Assembly (NCBI GenBank): GCA_028286865.1
Contig: JAQBQU010000011.1
Coordinates: 1-44,440 of the forward strand
Source: Candidatus Kaiserbacteria bacterium
GTDB taxonomy: Bacteria; Patescibacteriota; Minisyncoccia; Phycocordibacterales; UBA2100
DNA: 44,440 bases
Direction of reading: 5' to 3'
This document shows positions 37,190 through 44,440 of this stretch, piece by piece. The notes beneath the pieces were generated by a model. That model ran no database searches. It saw nothing but the letters and a program-made list of their open reading frames with translations, and had not been told where the DNA came from. Numbering within the stretch: the stretch's first letter is position 1; each line of letters starts with the position of its first letter. A program made the translations under genes and the position numbers.

Positions 37190-37930
37190 ATGGAAGTAGC
37201 TTCAGCGAGCATAATTATCCCGACGCTAAACGAGGAGAAATATTTGCCGCTCCTCCTCAATTCGTTACAAAATATTTCATCACCATTAGATATAGTGGTG
37301 GTCGACGGAAATTCGGAGGATGACACCGTGCGAGTGGCTGAGAGCTATGCTTCTGTGTTCAGAGGCCGTTCATCGTTGAGAGTAATACGGTCCCCGGAGC
37401 GAGGAATATCACTGCAGCGGAATCTGGGTGTGACCATCGCGAAGCATGATCTGCTGATCTTTTGTGACGCCGACGTGGTAATGCCGTCGACCGAATCATA
37501 TGAGAAGCTGATCTCTTCGTTCGTTGCCAGAAATTTCGTTGTTGCTGCCCCCGCTTTCGTTCCGACCGAAGACGGCATCGGACTTTGGCTGACCTCTAAG
37601 GTCGCATACACGATGCAGAAAATTTTACTTTTATTCAGCAAGCCGTATTTTGGGGGCGCATACTTAATGACCACACGATCCGTCTTTGTCAGAGTTGGCG
37701 GATTTGATACTACTCTGACGCTTGCGGAAGATGTCGATTATTCCTTAAAAGCCGCAAAGTTGGGTCTGCATGGTCTGATCAATGTCCGGGTGGGTGCATC
37801 AGCTCGCCGGCTCACTAAATACGGCTACGGATGGATATTGGGCGGACTGCCGGCAATATTCGGCTTCATTCGAACCGGTCGAGTCGCTCAGGGAAGTATT
37901 TATTACCCGTTCGGCGAATACGGGAAATAG
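37190..37930 (+). CDS. glycosyltransferase family 2
   Basis: 246 residues. GT-A fold with the GT2 signatures: SIIIPTLNEEKYLPLLLNSL (about 6-25), DIVVVDGNSEDDTV, GISLQRNLG, and the metal-binding DAD in LLIFCDADVVM (about 90-100), then GGAYLMTTRSVFVRVGGFD and EDVDYSLKAAKLG. Near the C-terminus a hydrophobic segment (WILGGLPAIFGFI) may dip into the membrane. It transfers sugars to a lipid or polysaccharide acceptor. The frame is open back to 37094, but that part lies in tRNA-Gln; the ATG at 37190 is used. Probably on the tRNA transcript. Confidence 0.88.
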   Translation: MEVASASIIIPTLNEEKYLPLLLNSLQNISSPLDIVVVDGNSEDDTVRVAESYASVFRGRSSLRVIRSPERGISLQRNLGVTIAKHDLLIFCDADVVMPSTESYEKLISSFVARNFVVAAPAFVPTEDGIGLWLTSKVAYTMQKILLLFSKPYFGGAYLMTTRSVFVRVGGFDTTLTLAEDVDYSLKAAKLGLHGLINVRVGASARRLTKYGYGWILGGLPAIFGFIRTGRVAQGSIYYPFGEYGK

Positions 37931-37979
37931 GTGCAAAACGACCGGGCATACCGGACCCTCAAATATTTATTCACTCGAT

Positions 37980-37988
37980 TGCTATACT
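37980..37988 (+). promoter_or_regulatory. extended -10 promoter of the aldo/keto reductase
   Basis: TGC-TATACT, 6 nt before the ATG at 37995. Confidence 0.55.
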
Positions 37989-37994
37989 GGCATC

Positions 37995-38864
37995 ATGGAC
38001 ATACCGGAGAAATCTCTAAAAAGCGGATTTCATATGCCGTCATTCGGGATCGGTACCTGGCAAATGGGAGGAAGGCTGGAATACAATCCGGCGAACGATG
38101 ATGAGGCCGATATAAGAGCGATCCAAGCTGCCATTGAACTTGGTGTAACTCACTTTGATACTGCAGAGCAGTATGCACAAGGATATACCGAGGAACTTTT
38201 GGGAAAGGCAATTCTCGGCCATGATAGGTCAAAACTTTTCATCATCTCAAAGGTAATGGACATCAACATGCGTTATGACGACGTATTGGCGGCATGCGAG
38301 AGAAGTTTAAAACGGGTCGGTACGGATCATTTCGATATGTATCTGTTACACAGATATGTTCCTGATGTTCCCATGGAGGAAACAATGCGGGCTATGGATA
38401 AGTTGATGGCAGAAGGACTCATACGAAACATTGGTGTTGCGAATTATGGCGTGGAAGCGTTCAAAAAAGCGCAGGCCGCAACAGCGAATAAAATTGTGTA
38501 TGACCAAGTGCATTACAATCTCGAGGTTCGCGCACCCGAGAGAACCGGTCTTTTGGAATATTGTCAACACAACGATGTTCTGCTCGCTGCATGGCGTCCC
38601 GTGCAAAAAGGAGCACTGCTTGTGAACCCACCTGCGATCTTGCTTGAGATGGCAAAAAAATATGATAAGACACCCGCTCAGATAGCTATTAATTGGCTGC
38701 TCTCGCAGGAGAATGTCGTCACTCTCGCAAAGACTTCGAATCTCGAGCATTTGAAAGAGAACTTGGGAGCTATCGGGTGGCAGATGAGCACGGATGACAT
38801 TGAACGCCTTAGGTCCGATTACCCGGGACAACAGGATTCGTCTGCGGCTGTTCCGCTCGGCTAA
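37995..38864 (+). CDS. aldo/keto reductase
   Basis: 289 residues. TIM-barrel NADPH oxidoreductase. Catalytic residues: Asp and Tyr in HFDTAEQYAQGYTEELLGKAI (about 50-70), Lys in LFIISKVMDIN, His in DMYLLHRYVPD. Further family signs are LMAEGLIRNIGVANY, YDQVHYNLEVR, GLLEYCQHNDVLLAAWRPV and TPAQIAINWLLSQENVVTLAKTSN, the last binding the cofactor phosphate. The substrate is unknown. An in-frame extension back to 37782 overlaps the glycosyltransferase and is rejected. The alpha/beta hydrolase follows after 5 bases, probably cotranscribed. Confidence 0.9.
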   Translation: MDIPEKSLKSGFHMPSFGIGTWQMGGRLEYNPANDDEADIRAIQAAIELGVTHFDTAEQYAQGYTEELLGKAILGHDRSKLFIISKVMDINMRYDDVLAACERSLKRVGTDHFDMYLLHRYVPDVPMEETMRAMDKLMAEGLIRNIGVANYGVEAFKKAQAATANKIVYDQVHYNLEVRAPERTGLLEYCQHNDVLLAAWRPVQKGALLVNPPAILLEMAKKYDKTPAQIAINWLLSQENVVTLAKTSNLEHLKENLGAIGWQMSTDDIERLRSDYPGQQDSSAAVPLG

Positions 38865-38869
38865 CCCGT

Positions 38870-39595
38870 ATGCAAGAGATCTCCCTCACTGTTGACGGCA
38901 TTAAGCTAAACGGAAAGATCTTCCGTTATGCCGACAGCAATACTATGCAGCCAGGCGCCCTCATCATTCACGGATGGGAAAGTAAACAGGACCGAATGTT
39001 CATGCTTGCAGAAGCGTTGGCACAGAAAGGGTATTGTTGTCTGACTGTCGATATGCGCGGGCATGGAGCCAGTGAAGGAGATCATAAAACCTTCTCAAGA
39101 AAGGATTTTTTGAAAGACGTGGTTGCTGCCTATGACTTTCTCGTTGCACAGGAAAATATTGATACCGAGGATATTATTGCGATAGGGTCGAGCTTCGGCA
39201 GCTATTTAATCTCGTTGTTGAGCGCAGAGCGGAAACTTAAGGCAATTGTACTCAGGGTCCCCGCCGACTATCGCGACGAAGGTTTCGATAAGCCTCTCCA
39301 CGAGCAAAGAGGGCAGGAGAGCCACTCAATGTGGAAAGAGCAGCCGCACACAAATACAGAAACGGCCGCATTGCGGGCAATCCATAATTTTGACGGAAGC
39401 TTATTGATCGTCGAATCTGAAAAGGACGAACTGGTCCCCGTGCCTACCCTCATGAGCTACGTTCAAGCGGCACCGAATCCAGCCAAGCTAAGGCACGTAC
39501 TCATGGCAAATGCCCCGCACAGCATTTCTCATCACCCGGAGCTGCAGCGTCAGTTCGCCGATATTGTTTCAGATTGGCTCAATTCCTTGAAATAG
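38870..39595 (+). CDS. alpha/beta hydrolase
   Basis: 241 residues. Serine hydrolase fold: ALIIHGWESKQDRM (oxyanion-hole HG), VDMRGHGASEGDH, nucleophile Ser in IGSSFGSYL (about 107-115), the acid Asp in VESEKDELVPVPT and the His in ANAPHSISHHPEL. Resembles small dienelactone-hydrolase or acyl-peptidase-like lipases/esterases; the substrate is unknown. No signal peptide, so it acts in the cytoplasm. Directly behind the aldo/keto reductase. Confidence 0.88.
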   Translation: MQEISLTVDGIKLNGKIFRYADSNTMQPGALIIHGWESKQDRMFMLAEALAQKGYCCLTVDMRGHGASEGDHKTFSRKDFLKDVVAAYDFLVAQENIDTEDIIAIGSSFGSYLISLLSAERKLKAIVLRVPADYRDEGFDKPLHEQRGQESHSMWKEQPHTNTETAALRAIHNFDGSLLIVESEKDELVPVPTLMSYVQAAPNPAKLRHVLMANAPHSISHHPELQRQFADIVSDWLNSLK

Positions 39596-39639
39596 TTCGA
39601 ACTTCGTACAAGACCCAAAAAATACAGTAGGATATAGAT

Positions 39640-39906
39640 ATGGGATCCGGTGCATTCGTATCAAAAAGGACCGCTCTGATAATTTTGGGCATTACAGCTC
39701 TCGCATGCTCAAGAGCGATGTTCTCATTTTTCAATGACCCGGAAGGTCCGAATTTGCTGGTGGTTCTCGGGATGGCGGTAATACTATATTTCTTGTCTTC
39801 AGTAGCATTCTTTTTTGGCCGCTCAACTACAACTTTCAAGAAGGTTCTACTGGCTATCGCCCTTCAGATAATAATAGCCGTCGGTTTTTATTTGTTTCTA
39901 AAATAA
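39640..39906 (+). CDS. small membrane protein, three helices
   Basis: 88 residues with hydrophobic stretches at about 10-30, 38-60 and 67-87 (TALIILGITALACSRAMF; LLVVLGMAVILYFLSSVAFFFG; VLLAIALQIIIAVGFYLFL). No family recognised. A TATAGA box lies just in front of the ATG. The gene and its neighbour at 39964 are more AT-rich than the rest of the window. Confidence 0.55.
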   Translation: MGSGAFVSKRTALIILGITALACSRAMFSFFNDPEGPNLLVVLGMAVILYFLSSVAFFFGRSTTTFKKVLLAIALQIIIAVGFYLFLK

Positions 39907-39963
39907 GGTTCCAACTTCGCACCAACCACCAAAATAGTCACTTTCTACAAATATAATTCAGTT

Positions 39964-40407
39964 ATGTCCTCAAAAAAGATTTATTTAACCATAATCTTAG
40001 TTGTTGTCCTTGCCCTCGTCTTATTCTGGATACAAAGAAATATTCCGAAACCAGAGAATATTCTTGCGAGCAATGAAAATCAAAATATTAAGCAGCTCGA
40101 AACTCTAAATTTCTGCGATCACGAATATCAATCTAACCCGGTAATCCTTTTTAATATTGACATGATGCGGCGAATTGCCATGCTCGCATCGCAGCAGCCT
40201 GAAACTCAAATATGCAAAAATATTATTGATTATCATTCTGGCCCTGTTCTTACTCCTGAACTTAAATATATTCCTGAAGATACCAGTGGGATTTACTATT
40301 ACCTCAACATAGGGCAAGTATCTTTTAGTTTTAATCCAGAAACGGAAGAAATATACGTTCTCAGCGCTTATGACGGCTCGCCTTCACTGATAGGTAGCTT
40401 TAAATAG
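39964..40407 (+). CDS. membrane-anchored hypothetical protein, AT-rich
   Basis: 147 residues. A transmembrane helix near the N-terminus (about 6-24, YLTIILVVVLALVLFWI) and an extracellular domain with two Cys (NFCDHEYQ, TQICKNII) that could pair, and a beta-rich end (GIYYYLNIGQVSFSFNPETEEIYVLSAY). I recognise no family. A perfect TATAAT (39952-39957) lies 6 nt before the ATG, so it is leaderless. Base composition and codon use are clearly more AT-rich than in the neighbours, which suggests recent transfer. Confidence 0.6.
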   Translation: MSSKKIYLTIILVVVLALVLFWIQRNIPKPENILASNENQNIKQLETLNFCDHEYQSNPVILFNIDMMRRIAMLASQQPETQICKNIIDYHSGPVLTPELKYIPEDTSGIYYYLNIGQVSFSFNPETEEIYVLSAYDGSPSLIGSFK

Positions 40408-40476
40408 GGCTCTTGAGCCTTATCGGTGCCCCGCCTCAGTTGAAATTGTGTGCTTTTGGGAGTACGTTTGATACAT

Positions 40477-40965
40477 ATGTTGGAACAATACAGTGCATTT
40501 TTTATCGCAAGTTCCCAGGCATCGGCCGCTCTCGTAGGGCTCCTTTTCGTAGCGCTTTCTATTGACGCGGGTCTCGAGCGCGAGTTCCGCATCAAACAGT
40601 ATGCGCTCTCCGAAACAGCGTACATCTCACTCGCCGGCATCTTCACCATCTCACTTTTGACACTTCTGCCCGCCGGACTCCCGCTTATGGCCGGTGCGAG
40701 CATTATTTTCTCGGTTATCGGCATCGGAGCGCTCCTTCGTTTGTATTTCAGTCTTGCTCAAGAGCGCGTACCGATGGATATGTGGCATATCTTTGTAACG
40801 ATTGCGGTCTATACGATCCTTGCAGGCACGGGTGCGTGGATATTGGTAGCCAATGCCACCGTGGGATCACTCAATCTATTTTGCATTTTGCTCATATCAC
40901 TTTTCGGACTCTCTCTTATACGCGCATGGCGTGCACTCAGAATAACTAAACACTCGCGCCACTAG
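40477..40965 (+). CDS. four-helix membrane protein
   Basis: 162 residues with four transmembrane segments (about 8-32 AFFIASSQASAALVGLLFVALS, 49-72, 75-95 and 106-145 in two parts). The first half resembles the beginning of small integral proteins with SQASAALVGLLFVALSI, a wording seen in uncharacterised bacterial membrane proteins; no function known. ATG 40477 is preferred to the GTG at 40450 because the segment between looks like promoter (TGATACAT). It is GC-normal, in contrast to the gene before. Confidence 0.6.
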   Translation: MLEQYSAFFIASSQASAALVGLLFVALSIDAGLEREFRIKQYALSETAYISLAGIFTISLLTLLPAGLPLMAGASIIFSVIGIGALLRLYFSLAQERVPMDMWHIFVTIAVYTILAGTGAWILVANATVGSLNLFCILLISLFGLSLIRAWRALRITKHSRH

Positions 40966-41030
40966 AGCGTGATATCGTTGCCCCCGCCCTTGCCGCCGCT
41001 TCGCACCAGACTCCCACTAAATATGTTGCT

Positions 41031-41351
41031 ATGAAAAAAGATCATCGGTCGGGAGGGAAATTCGGCGCGAGTCATACGACTGTTATTCCCGCAGCGGGGC
41101 ACTTGTGCGATATCGCGCATCAGCAGGCGGAAGTCACCAAGATATCGCTTGGATTCATCAAGTCCGGACTTCGCTCGCTCGAAGGAAAGAAGCGCGCGAA
41201 GGTGACCGAACGGCCGGGAAATCTCCTGCTCTCGGTACGCGATAATTCTTCGAATCAAGAACTCACGATCTACACCGATGACACCAAGAAAACGAGACAG
41301 GCACTCTATAGGGGTGGCAAAGAACACGATATTGAAGTGCGCTTCACCTAA
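41031..41351 (+). CDS. DUF2103-like putative metal-binding protein
   Basis: 106 residues, soluble, basic. The N-terminus GGKFGASHTTVIPAAGHLCDIA and the following VTKISLGFIKSG resemble DUF2103 proteins, described as predicted metal-binding; the end (LLLSVRDNSSNQELTIYTDD) is a beta hairpin. The reaction is not known. The assignment comes from memory of the family pattern and is moderate at best. No Shine-Dalgarno; gap of 65 bases to the gene before. Confidence 0.5.
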   Translation: MKKDHRSGGKFGASHTTVIPAAGHLCDIAHQQAEVTKISLGFIKSGLRSLEGKKRAKVTERPGNLLLSVRDNSSNQELTIYTDDTKKTRQALYRGGKEHDIEVRFT

Positions 41352-41365
41352 GACGTAGAGATATT

Positions 41366-41374
41366 TGATAGAAT
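41366..41374 (+). promoter_or_regulatory. extended -10 promoter of the YjjX-like gene
   Basis: TGA-TAGAAT, 8 nt before the ATG at 41383. Confidence 0.5.
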
Positions 41375-41382
41375 ATATCGGT

Positions 41383-41922
41383 ATGAAAGTCATCATTGCG
41401 TCGATGAGTCCGGTAAAGAAAGAGGCGGCGATCCGAGGTTTTAGCATTTTGTTCCCTAACGAGACATTTGAATACGAATGCGTACCCGCCAATTCCGGTA
41501 TCACGGACCAACCGATGTCGGACGACGAAACCCGTTCAGGCGCGATCGGTCGCGTGGCGCATGCTAGAGAACTTGTTCCGGAGGCCGATTTCTATGTGGG
41601 TCTCGAGGGAGGGGTCGAGGAGAAATACGGCGATATGTACAACTTCGGTTGGGTCGCGGTGGAGTCGAGATCGGCCAAGAAAGGGTATGGAAGAACGTTT
41701 GCGTTCGTCATACCTCCTCAGATACGACACCTGATGCTTCACGAGGGTCTCGAGCAGAGCCATGCGACGGATAAAGTGCTTTCAAAGAACGGCACGAAGC
41801 ATGGCACCGGAACGATCGGTCCCATGACGAATGATGCGATAACCTACACCGATTGGTATGTCCCGGCGGTCGTGAGTGCGCTCATCCCATTCCTGCAGGA
41901 AGCGCTCTATCCGCATCCGTAA
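41383..41922 (+). CDS. YjjX/DUF84-type inosine/xanthosine triphosphatase
   Basis: 179 residues. Begins MKVIIASMSPVKKEAAIRGF as in the ITPase-like DUF84 family, followed by NSGITDQPMSDDETRSGAIGRVAHA and DFYVGLEGGVEEKYGDMYNFGWVAV, the family's active-site wording (AxYGVGIEGG type), and GTIGPMTNDAITYTDWY near the C-terminus. Members hydrolyse ITP/XTP and keep deaminated purines out of nucleic acids. With the MTH1-like NUDIX gene it forms part of a house-cleaning set. The start at 41383 is set by the -10 box; the frame open to 41365 is rejected. Confidence 0.85.
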   Translation: MKVIIASMSPVKKEAAIRGFSILFPNETFEYECVPANSGITDQPMSDDETRSGAIGRVAHARELVPEADFYVGLEGGVEEKYGDMYNFGWVAVESRSAKKGYGRTFAFVIPPQIRHLMLHEGLEQSHATDKVLSKNGTKHGTGTIGPMTNDAITYTDWYVPAVVSALIPFLQEALYPHP

Positions 41923-41954
41923 GAGCATGTGAAGTAGAGCGTCAGTATCTATGA

Positions 41955-43310
41955 ATGAAACAGTCTCGTATCGCGGCGCTTATCCTTGCGTCCTTCATGA
42001 TGATGTCGCCGTTTTCCGTCTTTGCTCAGACGGCCACGTCTTCGCAATACGATAACTACCGATGGGGTCGGGGAACCGATGCCTCTTCTCAGGCCATCAG
42101 CGCTCTTGGCACCACTGCACCGACCTCTTTCCCGATACCGGTGCTTTTCGGCGTCACGCCGTCGAATCTGAGTCCGAACTTCGGTGACCCTCGCGACGGC
42201 GGTGCACGAACGCATCTTGGCGAAGACATCATGGCCGACAAAGATACGCCGATCGTTTCGCCCGTTGCAGGTGTCGTGCTCAAGAATGAGACCGGAGCGA
42301 GCGAAGGCAATGCAGTGTATGTCGCCATAGCCGGCGGCTTCACGTTGGTATATATGCATCTCGATAAATTCGCCGAAGGCGTCGCTGCAGGGACTGTTGT
42401 TCAGCCGGGGTCACTGCTCGGCTATGTAGGCAACACCGGAGATGCCGTGGGAGGCGCGACACATCTGCATTTTGAAGTGCATGACGCCTCGCGCGCAGCT
42501 ATCGATCCGATGCCGTTCTTGAGCCAGGAGTTCTCCGCGCAGCAAAAGATCAGCTTCTTGAATACGATACTTTCGCAAACATCTGACCCGAACGGTCTCG
42601 CCCAATTGCTCGCAGCGAATTTTCGCTCCACGTTCACGGGCGACCAGAATGCCGGAATATCATTGCCTCCGCTTGTGATCTCGGCGCTTGCATCGGTCCC
42701 GTCCTCGTCGAACACGTCGCAGCTCCCGGCAGGGGATCTGACGATCGGATCCTCAGGGCCGGATGTCGTGGCATTGCAACGTTTTCTGATCGCTCAGCAA
42801 AGTAGCGCCGCATCGGATCTGGCTGAGGCAGGAGCTACGGGATATTTCGGAACTATAACCCGGACAGCGCTCAGTAACTATCAAAGCATGCACGGTCTTT
42901 TCCCGGCCACCGGCGTGTACACCGGTACCACTCGTGCGATGATCGCACCGCAATTGTCTTCTGTGTCGGTACCCGCACCGACGCCGGTCACGGCCCCGGT
43001 TCCTGTTCCGAACAATGCGATCGTGCCCGGCGATAGTTCACCCGTCACATCGCTCAATACGGCACTCACCTTGACCCGTGACCTCTCTGCGGGAATGACG
43101 AATAGTGATGTGTTGTTGCTTCAGCGGTTCCTCAATGCACGGGGGTACACTATCGCATCAAGCGGAGCGGGATCGCCCGGTCAGGAGACGACGTATTTCG
43201 GACCGGCCACGAAAGCCGCCGTCATCAGATTACAGTCCGCGCATGCTATCGCACCGGCCGTCGGCTTCGTCGGGACCATCACCAGGGGAGTCATCGCGGG
43301 CATCATTTAG
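41955..43310 (+). CDS. secreted M23 peptidase with two peptidoglycan-binding domains
   Basis: 451 residues. Signal peptide (about 1-24, ending FSVFAQ). M23 (LytM) domain about 68-195: FGDPRDGGARTHLGEDIMADKDTPIVSPVAGVV with the first His and Asp zinc ligands, YMHLDKF, VGNTGDAVGGATHLHFEVHD with the HxH. Then two PG_binding_1-type repeats (about 238-318 LTIGSSGPDVVALQRFLI...GYFGTITRTALSNYQ and 365-450 LSAGMTNSDVLLLQRFL...TYFGPATKAAVIRLQ) joined by a Pro/Val linker. It should cut cross-bridges in the cell wall outside the membrane. The start overlaps an out-of-frame ATG (41951); a TATCT stretch precedes it. Confidence 0.9.
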   Translation: MKQSRIAALILASFMMMSPFSVFAQTATSSQYDNYRWGRGTDASSQAISALGTTAPTSFPIPVLFGVTPSNLSPNFGDPRDGGARTHLGEDIMADKDTPIVSPVAGVVLKNETGASEGNAVYVAIAGGFTLVYMHLDKFAEGVAAGTVVQPGSLLGYVGNTGDAVGGATHLHFEVHDASRAAIDPMPFLSQEFSAQQKISFLNTILSQTSDPNGLAQLLAANFRSTFTGDQNAGISLPPLVISALASVPSSSNTSQLPAGDLTIGSSGPDVVALQRFLIAQQSSAASDLAEAGATGYFGTITRTALSNYQSMHGLFPATGVYTGTTRAMIAPQLSSVSVPAPTPVTAPVPVPNNAIVPGDSSPVTSLNTALTLTRDLSAGMTNSDVLLLQRFLNARGYTIASSGAGSPGQETTYFGPATKAAVIRLQSAHAIAPAVGFVGTITRGVIAGII

Positions 43311-43321
43311 CGCCGCAAAAC

Positions 43322-43349
43322 CTGACAATTTAATAAAGTAGGTTATACT
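43322..43349 (+). promoter_or_regulatory. promoter of the 43357 small gene
   Basis: CTGACA (43322-43327), 16-nt spacer, TATACT (43344-43349), 7 nt before the ATG at 43357. Confidence 0.6.
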
Positions 43350-43356
43350 GCCGTCC

Positions 43357-43476
43357 ATGGCAAAACGAGCGAATGTAGATATCGGTTATAGAAAGTCGCG
43401 ATCCCGAAAGACGGCGAAGCGATTGGAGGCGAAGCGCGTCATGAAAGAGGCGCGTGCCAACAAACCGAAGTACTAA
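43357..43476 (+). CDS. very small basic protein (39 aa)
   Basis: Begins MAKRANVDIGYRKSR and continues with Lys, Arg and Ala (KTAKRLEAKRVMKEARANKPKY). Strongly basic, likely one helix binding RNA or DNA; it recalls the basic tails of small ribosomal proteins such as S21 but is too short to assign. Real because a full promoter (CTGACA-16-TATACT) lies 7 nt before the ATG, in the common leaderless manner. Confidence 0.6.
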   Translation: MAKRANVDIGYRKSRSRKTAKRLEAKRVMKEARANKPKY

Positions 43477-43520
43477 ATATTTTCGGCTCGCGCCGACTTC
43501 ATTAGGTATTAATGTACCGC

Positions 43521-43560
43521 GTGTTACGGTTTCTGCTTACCGTTTACTAAACGCTAACAC
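43521..43560 (+). other. compact multi-hairpin element
   Basis: Outer arms GTGTTA (43521-43526) and TAACAC (43555-43560) enclose CGGT..ACCG and CGTTT-ACT-AAACG hairpins, a possible three-way junction in 40 bases. It lies between two very small ORFs and 9 bases before the ATG at 43570; structure is predicted from sequence only. Confidence 0.4.
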
Positions 43561-43569
43561 ATATCTAAT

Positions 43570-43677
43570 ATGACAGATGAAAATACTCCTGTGACCCCGG
43601 TAGAATCGGAAGTCACTGAGACACCTGAAGAGGTGCCAGCGGAAACACCCGCGACTGAAGAGGCTCCGGCTGCATAA
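43570..43677 (+). CDS. very small acidic protein (35 aa)
   Basis: Composed almost only of Thr, Pro, Glu, Val and Ala (MTDENTPVTPVESEVTETPE at the start), with no basic residue; surely unstructured. A strong terminator begins 3 bases after the stop. No SD; the segment ATATCTAAT directly before the ATG may be a -10. Low sequence complexity means that it could be chance, but the terminator and the position behind the structured element argue for a gene. Confidence 0.45.
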   Translation: MTDENTPVTPVESEVTETPEEVPAETPATEEAPAA

Positions 43678-43680
43678 TCA

Positions 43681-43711
43681 AAAAAATACCGGCCATGTGC
43701 CGGTATTTTTT
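43681..43711 (+). terminator. strong terminator
   Basis: AAAAAATACCGGC - CATGT - GCCGGTATTTTTT, a 13-bp stem with T run on either strand. Confidence 0.9.
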
Positions 43712-43716
43712 TACGC

Positions 43717-43744
43717 TTGAGATGGGTACACGCGATGCTATACT
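43717..43744 (+). promoter_or_regulatory. promoter of mscL
   Basis: TTGAGA (43717-43722), 16-nt spacer, TATACT (43739-43744) with TGC in front, 9 nt before the ATG at 43754. Confidence 0.6.
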
Positions 43745-43753
43745 CGGGTCCAT

Positions 43754-44161
43754 ATGGGAATGCTCAGGGAGTTCAAGCAGTTCTTGCTGCGCGGTAATGT
43801 CGTAGACCTCGCGGTAGGCGTCGTCGTCGGTGCCGCCTTTGGTACGGTCGTCAACGCGCTTGTGAAGGACCTTCTCACTCCCTTTATCGCGGCGATCGCT
43901 AAAGTGCCGGATTTTTCCAGCCTGGTCTTCACCATTCATGGAAGCAAATTCATGTATGGAGATTTTCTCAATGCGTTCATCTCGTTCCTGCTTGTCGCGA
44001 GCGCTATTTTTTTCTTCGTTATCAAACCGATGAATGTCATTATTGCGCGCTCGCGCCGCGAACCGCCGGCTGATCCGACGACAAAAAAATGCCCCGAATG
44101 CCAGAGCGAGATACCGCTCAACGCATCGCGATGCGCCTTCTGCACGCAGCCGATCATCTAG
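43754..44161 (+). CDS. mscL: large-conductance mechanosensitive channel with C-terminal zinc ribbon
   Basis: 135 residues. MscL protects against osmotic downshock. TM1 LLRGNVVDLAVGVVVGAAFGTVVNALVKDLLTP (about 11-43), a short periplasmic loop, and TM2 FLNAFISFLLVASAIFFFVIKPMN (about 74-97). After TM2 the usual cytoplasmic helix is replaced by a four-Cys ribbon, CPECQSEIPLNASRCAFC (about 114-131). This ending is known from some MscL annotated with zinc-ribbon tails but is not in the E. coli protein. A single gene with its own promoter. The start could also be ATG 43760. Confidence 0.93.
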   Translation: MGMLREFKQFLLRGNVVDLAVGVVVGAAFGTVVNALVKDLLTPFIAAIAKVPDFSSLVFTIHGSKFMYGDFLNAFISFLLVASAIFFFVIKPMNVIIARSRREPPADPTTKKCPECQSEIPLNASRCAFCTQPII

Positions 44162-44172
44162 CAGGAGCGTTT

Positions 44173-44181
44173 TGCTATAGT
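44173..44181 (+). promoter_or_regulatory. extended -10 promoter of trhO
   Basis: TGC-TATAGT, 8 nt before the ATG at 44190. Confidence 0.5.
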
Positions 44182-44189
44182 AACGGCAT

Positions 44190-44440
44190 ATGGATACGCG
44201 CTCGGAAGCCGGCACGGCACACCAAGTATTGCTTTTCTATCGCTACATAACGATAGATTCTCCGCAGGAACTTGCGGCGCATATCGAATCCCTCGCACGG
44301 GAAAATGCGCTCACCGGCCGCGTGATCATCGCGCAGGAGGGTGTGAATGCGACGCTCGAAGGGCTGCGGGCCGACACAGAGGCATTTCTCAGTGAATTCA
44401 AGATAGATGAGCGTTTTCGGGATATCGAGGTCAAGCGCAG
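44190..44440 (+). CDS. trhO: tRNA uridine(34) hydroxylase TrhO, N-terminal part (runs off window)
   Basis: 83 residues to the right edge, frame open. VLLFYRYITIDSPQELAAHI, then LTGRVIIAQEGVNATLEGL and a DTEAFLSEF stretch are the N-terminal ferredoxin-like domain of the UPF0176/TrhO (YceA) family, whose rhodanese domain would follow outside the window. TrhO hydroxylates U34 of tRNAs using oxygen. The ATG at 44190 follows an extended -10. Confidence 0.8.
   Translation, partial: MDTRSEAGTAHQVLLFYRYITIDSPQELAAHIESLARENALTGRVIIAQEGVNATLEGLRADTEAFLSEFKIDERFRDIEVKR

Overview
The window looks like chromosome of a Patescibacterium (CPR / Parcubacteria, most like the Kaiserbacteria type). This is inferred from content, not from a search. 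The signs are: a stripped-down IF-2 without its N-terminal extension, a DnaX without its zinc module, a large share of small membrane proteins of the VirB2/TrbC pilin type, almost no biosynthetic genes, very short intergenic gaps, and tRNA genes mostly without an encoded CCA (seven of eight). GC content is around the low fifties in percent, with locally AT-richer genes at about 19.5-21 kb and 37-40.4 kb.

Layout. 0-4.4 kb: end of an MBL-fold hydrolase, a small membrane protein, an accessory hypothetical, gyrA, another hypothetical. 4.5-8.3 kb: methyltransferase, solute-binding protein and five consecutive small VirB2-like membrane proteins. 8.3-10.6 kb: four tRNAs (Leu-TAG, Lys-CTT, Cys-GCA, Leu-TAA) interleaved with a spermidine-synthase-like gene, a Fic gene and structured repeats. 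10.6-17.4 kb: rbfA-infB, cysteine desulfurase, a trypsin-fold pseudoprotease, clpB. 17.4-23.1 kb: small membrane genes, rpmG, tRNA-Tyr/Trp/Leu-CAA, P-loop kinase, methyltransferase-NUDIX fusion followed by two more NUDIX genes, miaA. 23.2-31.1 kb: parB, rel, topA, dprA, serS, ftsQ. 31.1-37 kb: a two-gene operator-controlled accessory operon, dus, a second ParB-like protein, dnaX, purE. 37.1-44.4 kb: tRNA-Gln, glycosyltransferase, aldo/keto reductase, alpha/beta hydrolase, membrane proteins, YjjX-like NTPase, M23 endopeptidase, small ORFs, mscL with a zinc ribbon, start of trhO.

Gene expression. About 23 genes have a -10 box 6-11 nt before the start codon and no Shine-Dalgarno sequence. Many of these boxes are extended, of the form TGN-TAnnnT, with no visible -35. 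This points to widespread leaderless or near-leaderless transcripts. A second class, mostly hypothetical or accessory genes, has a -35/-10 promoter, a 30-60 nt leader and a clear GGAG-type ribosome binding site.

The strongest unexplained signal is a family of structured repeats found only directly downstream of tRNA genes (after Leu-TAG, Lys-CTT, Tyr-GTA and Leu-CAA). Each unit has a variable hairpin, a fixed GAGNCGGGGTCGCG-like core and a second variable hairpin closed by GGTCGCG/CGTGACC. The stems differ in sequence between copies but keep their pairing. Two copies are followed by a second copy of the 3' end of their own tRNA. Separately, two kinds of short palindrome (19 bp and 16 bp) occur, three of the four copies lying in frame inside conserved genes (miaA, topA, cysteine desulfurase), where they add TPRGPLG or PPAGG to the protein.
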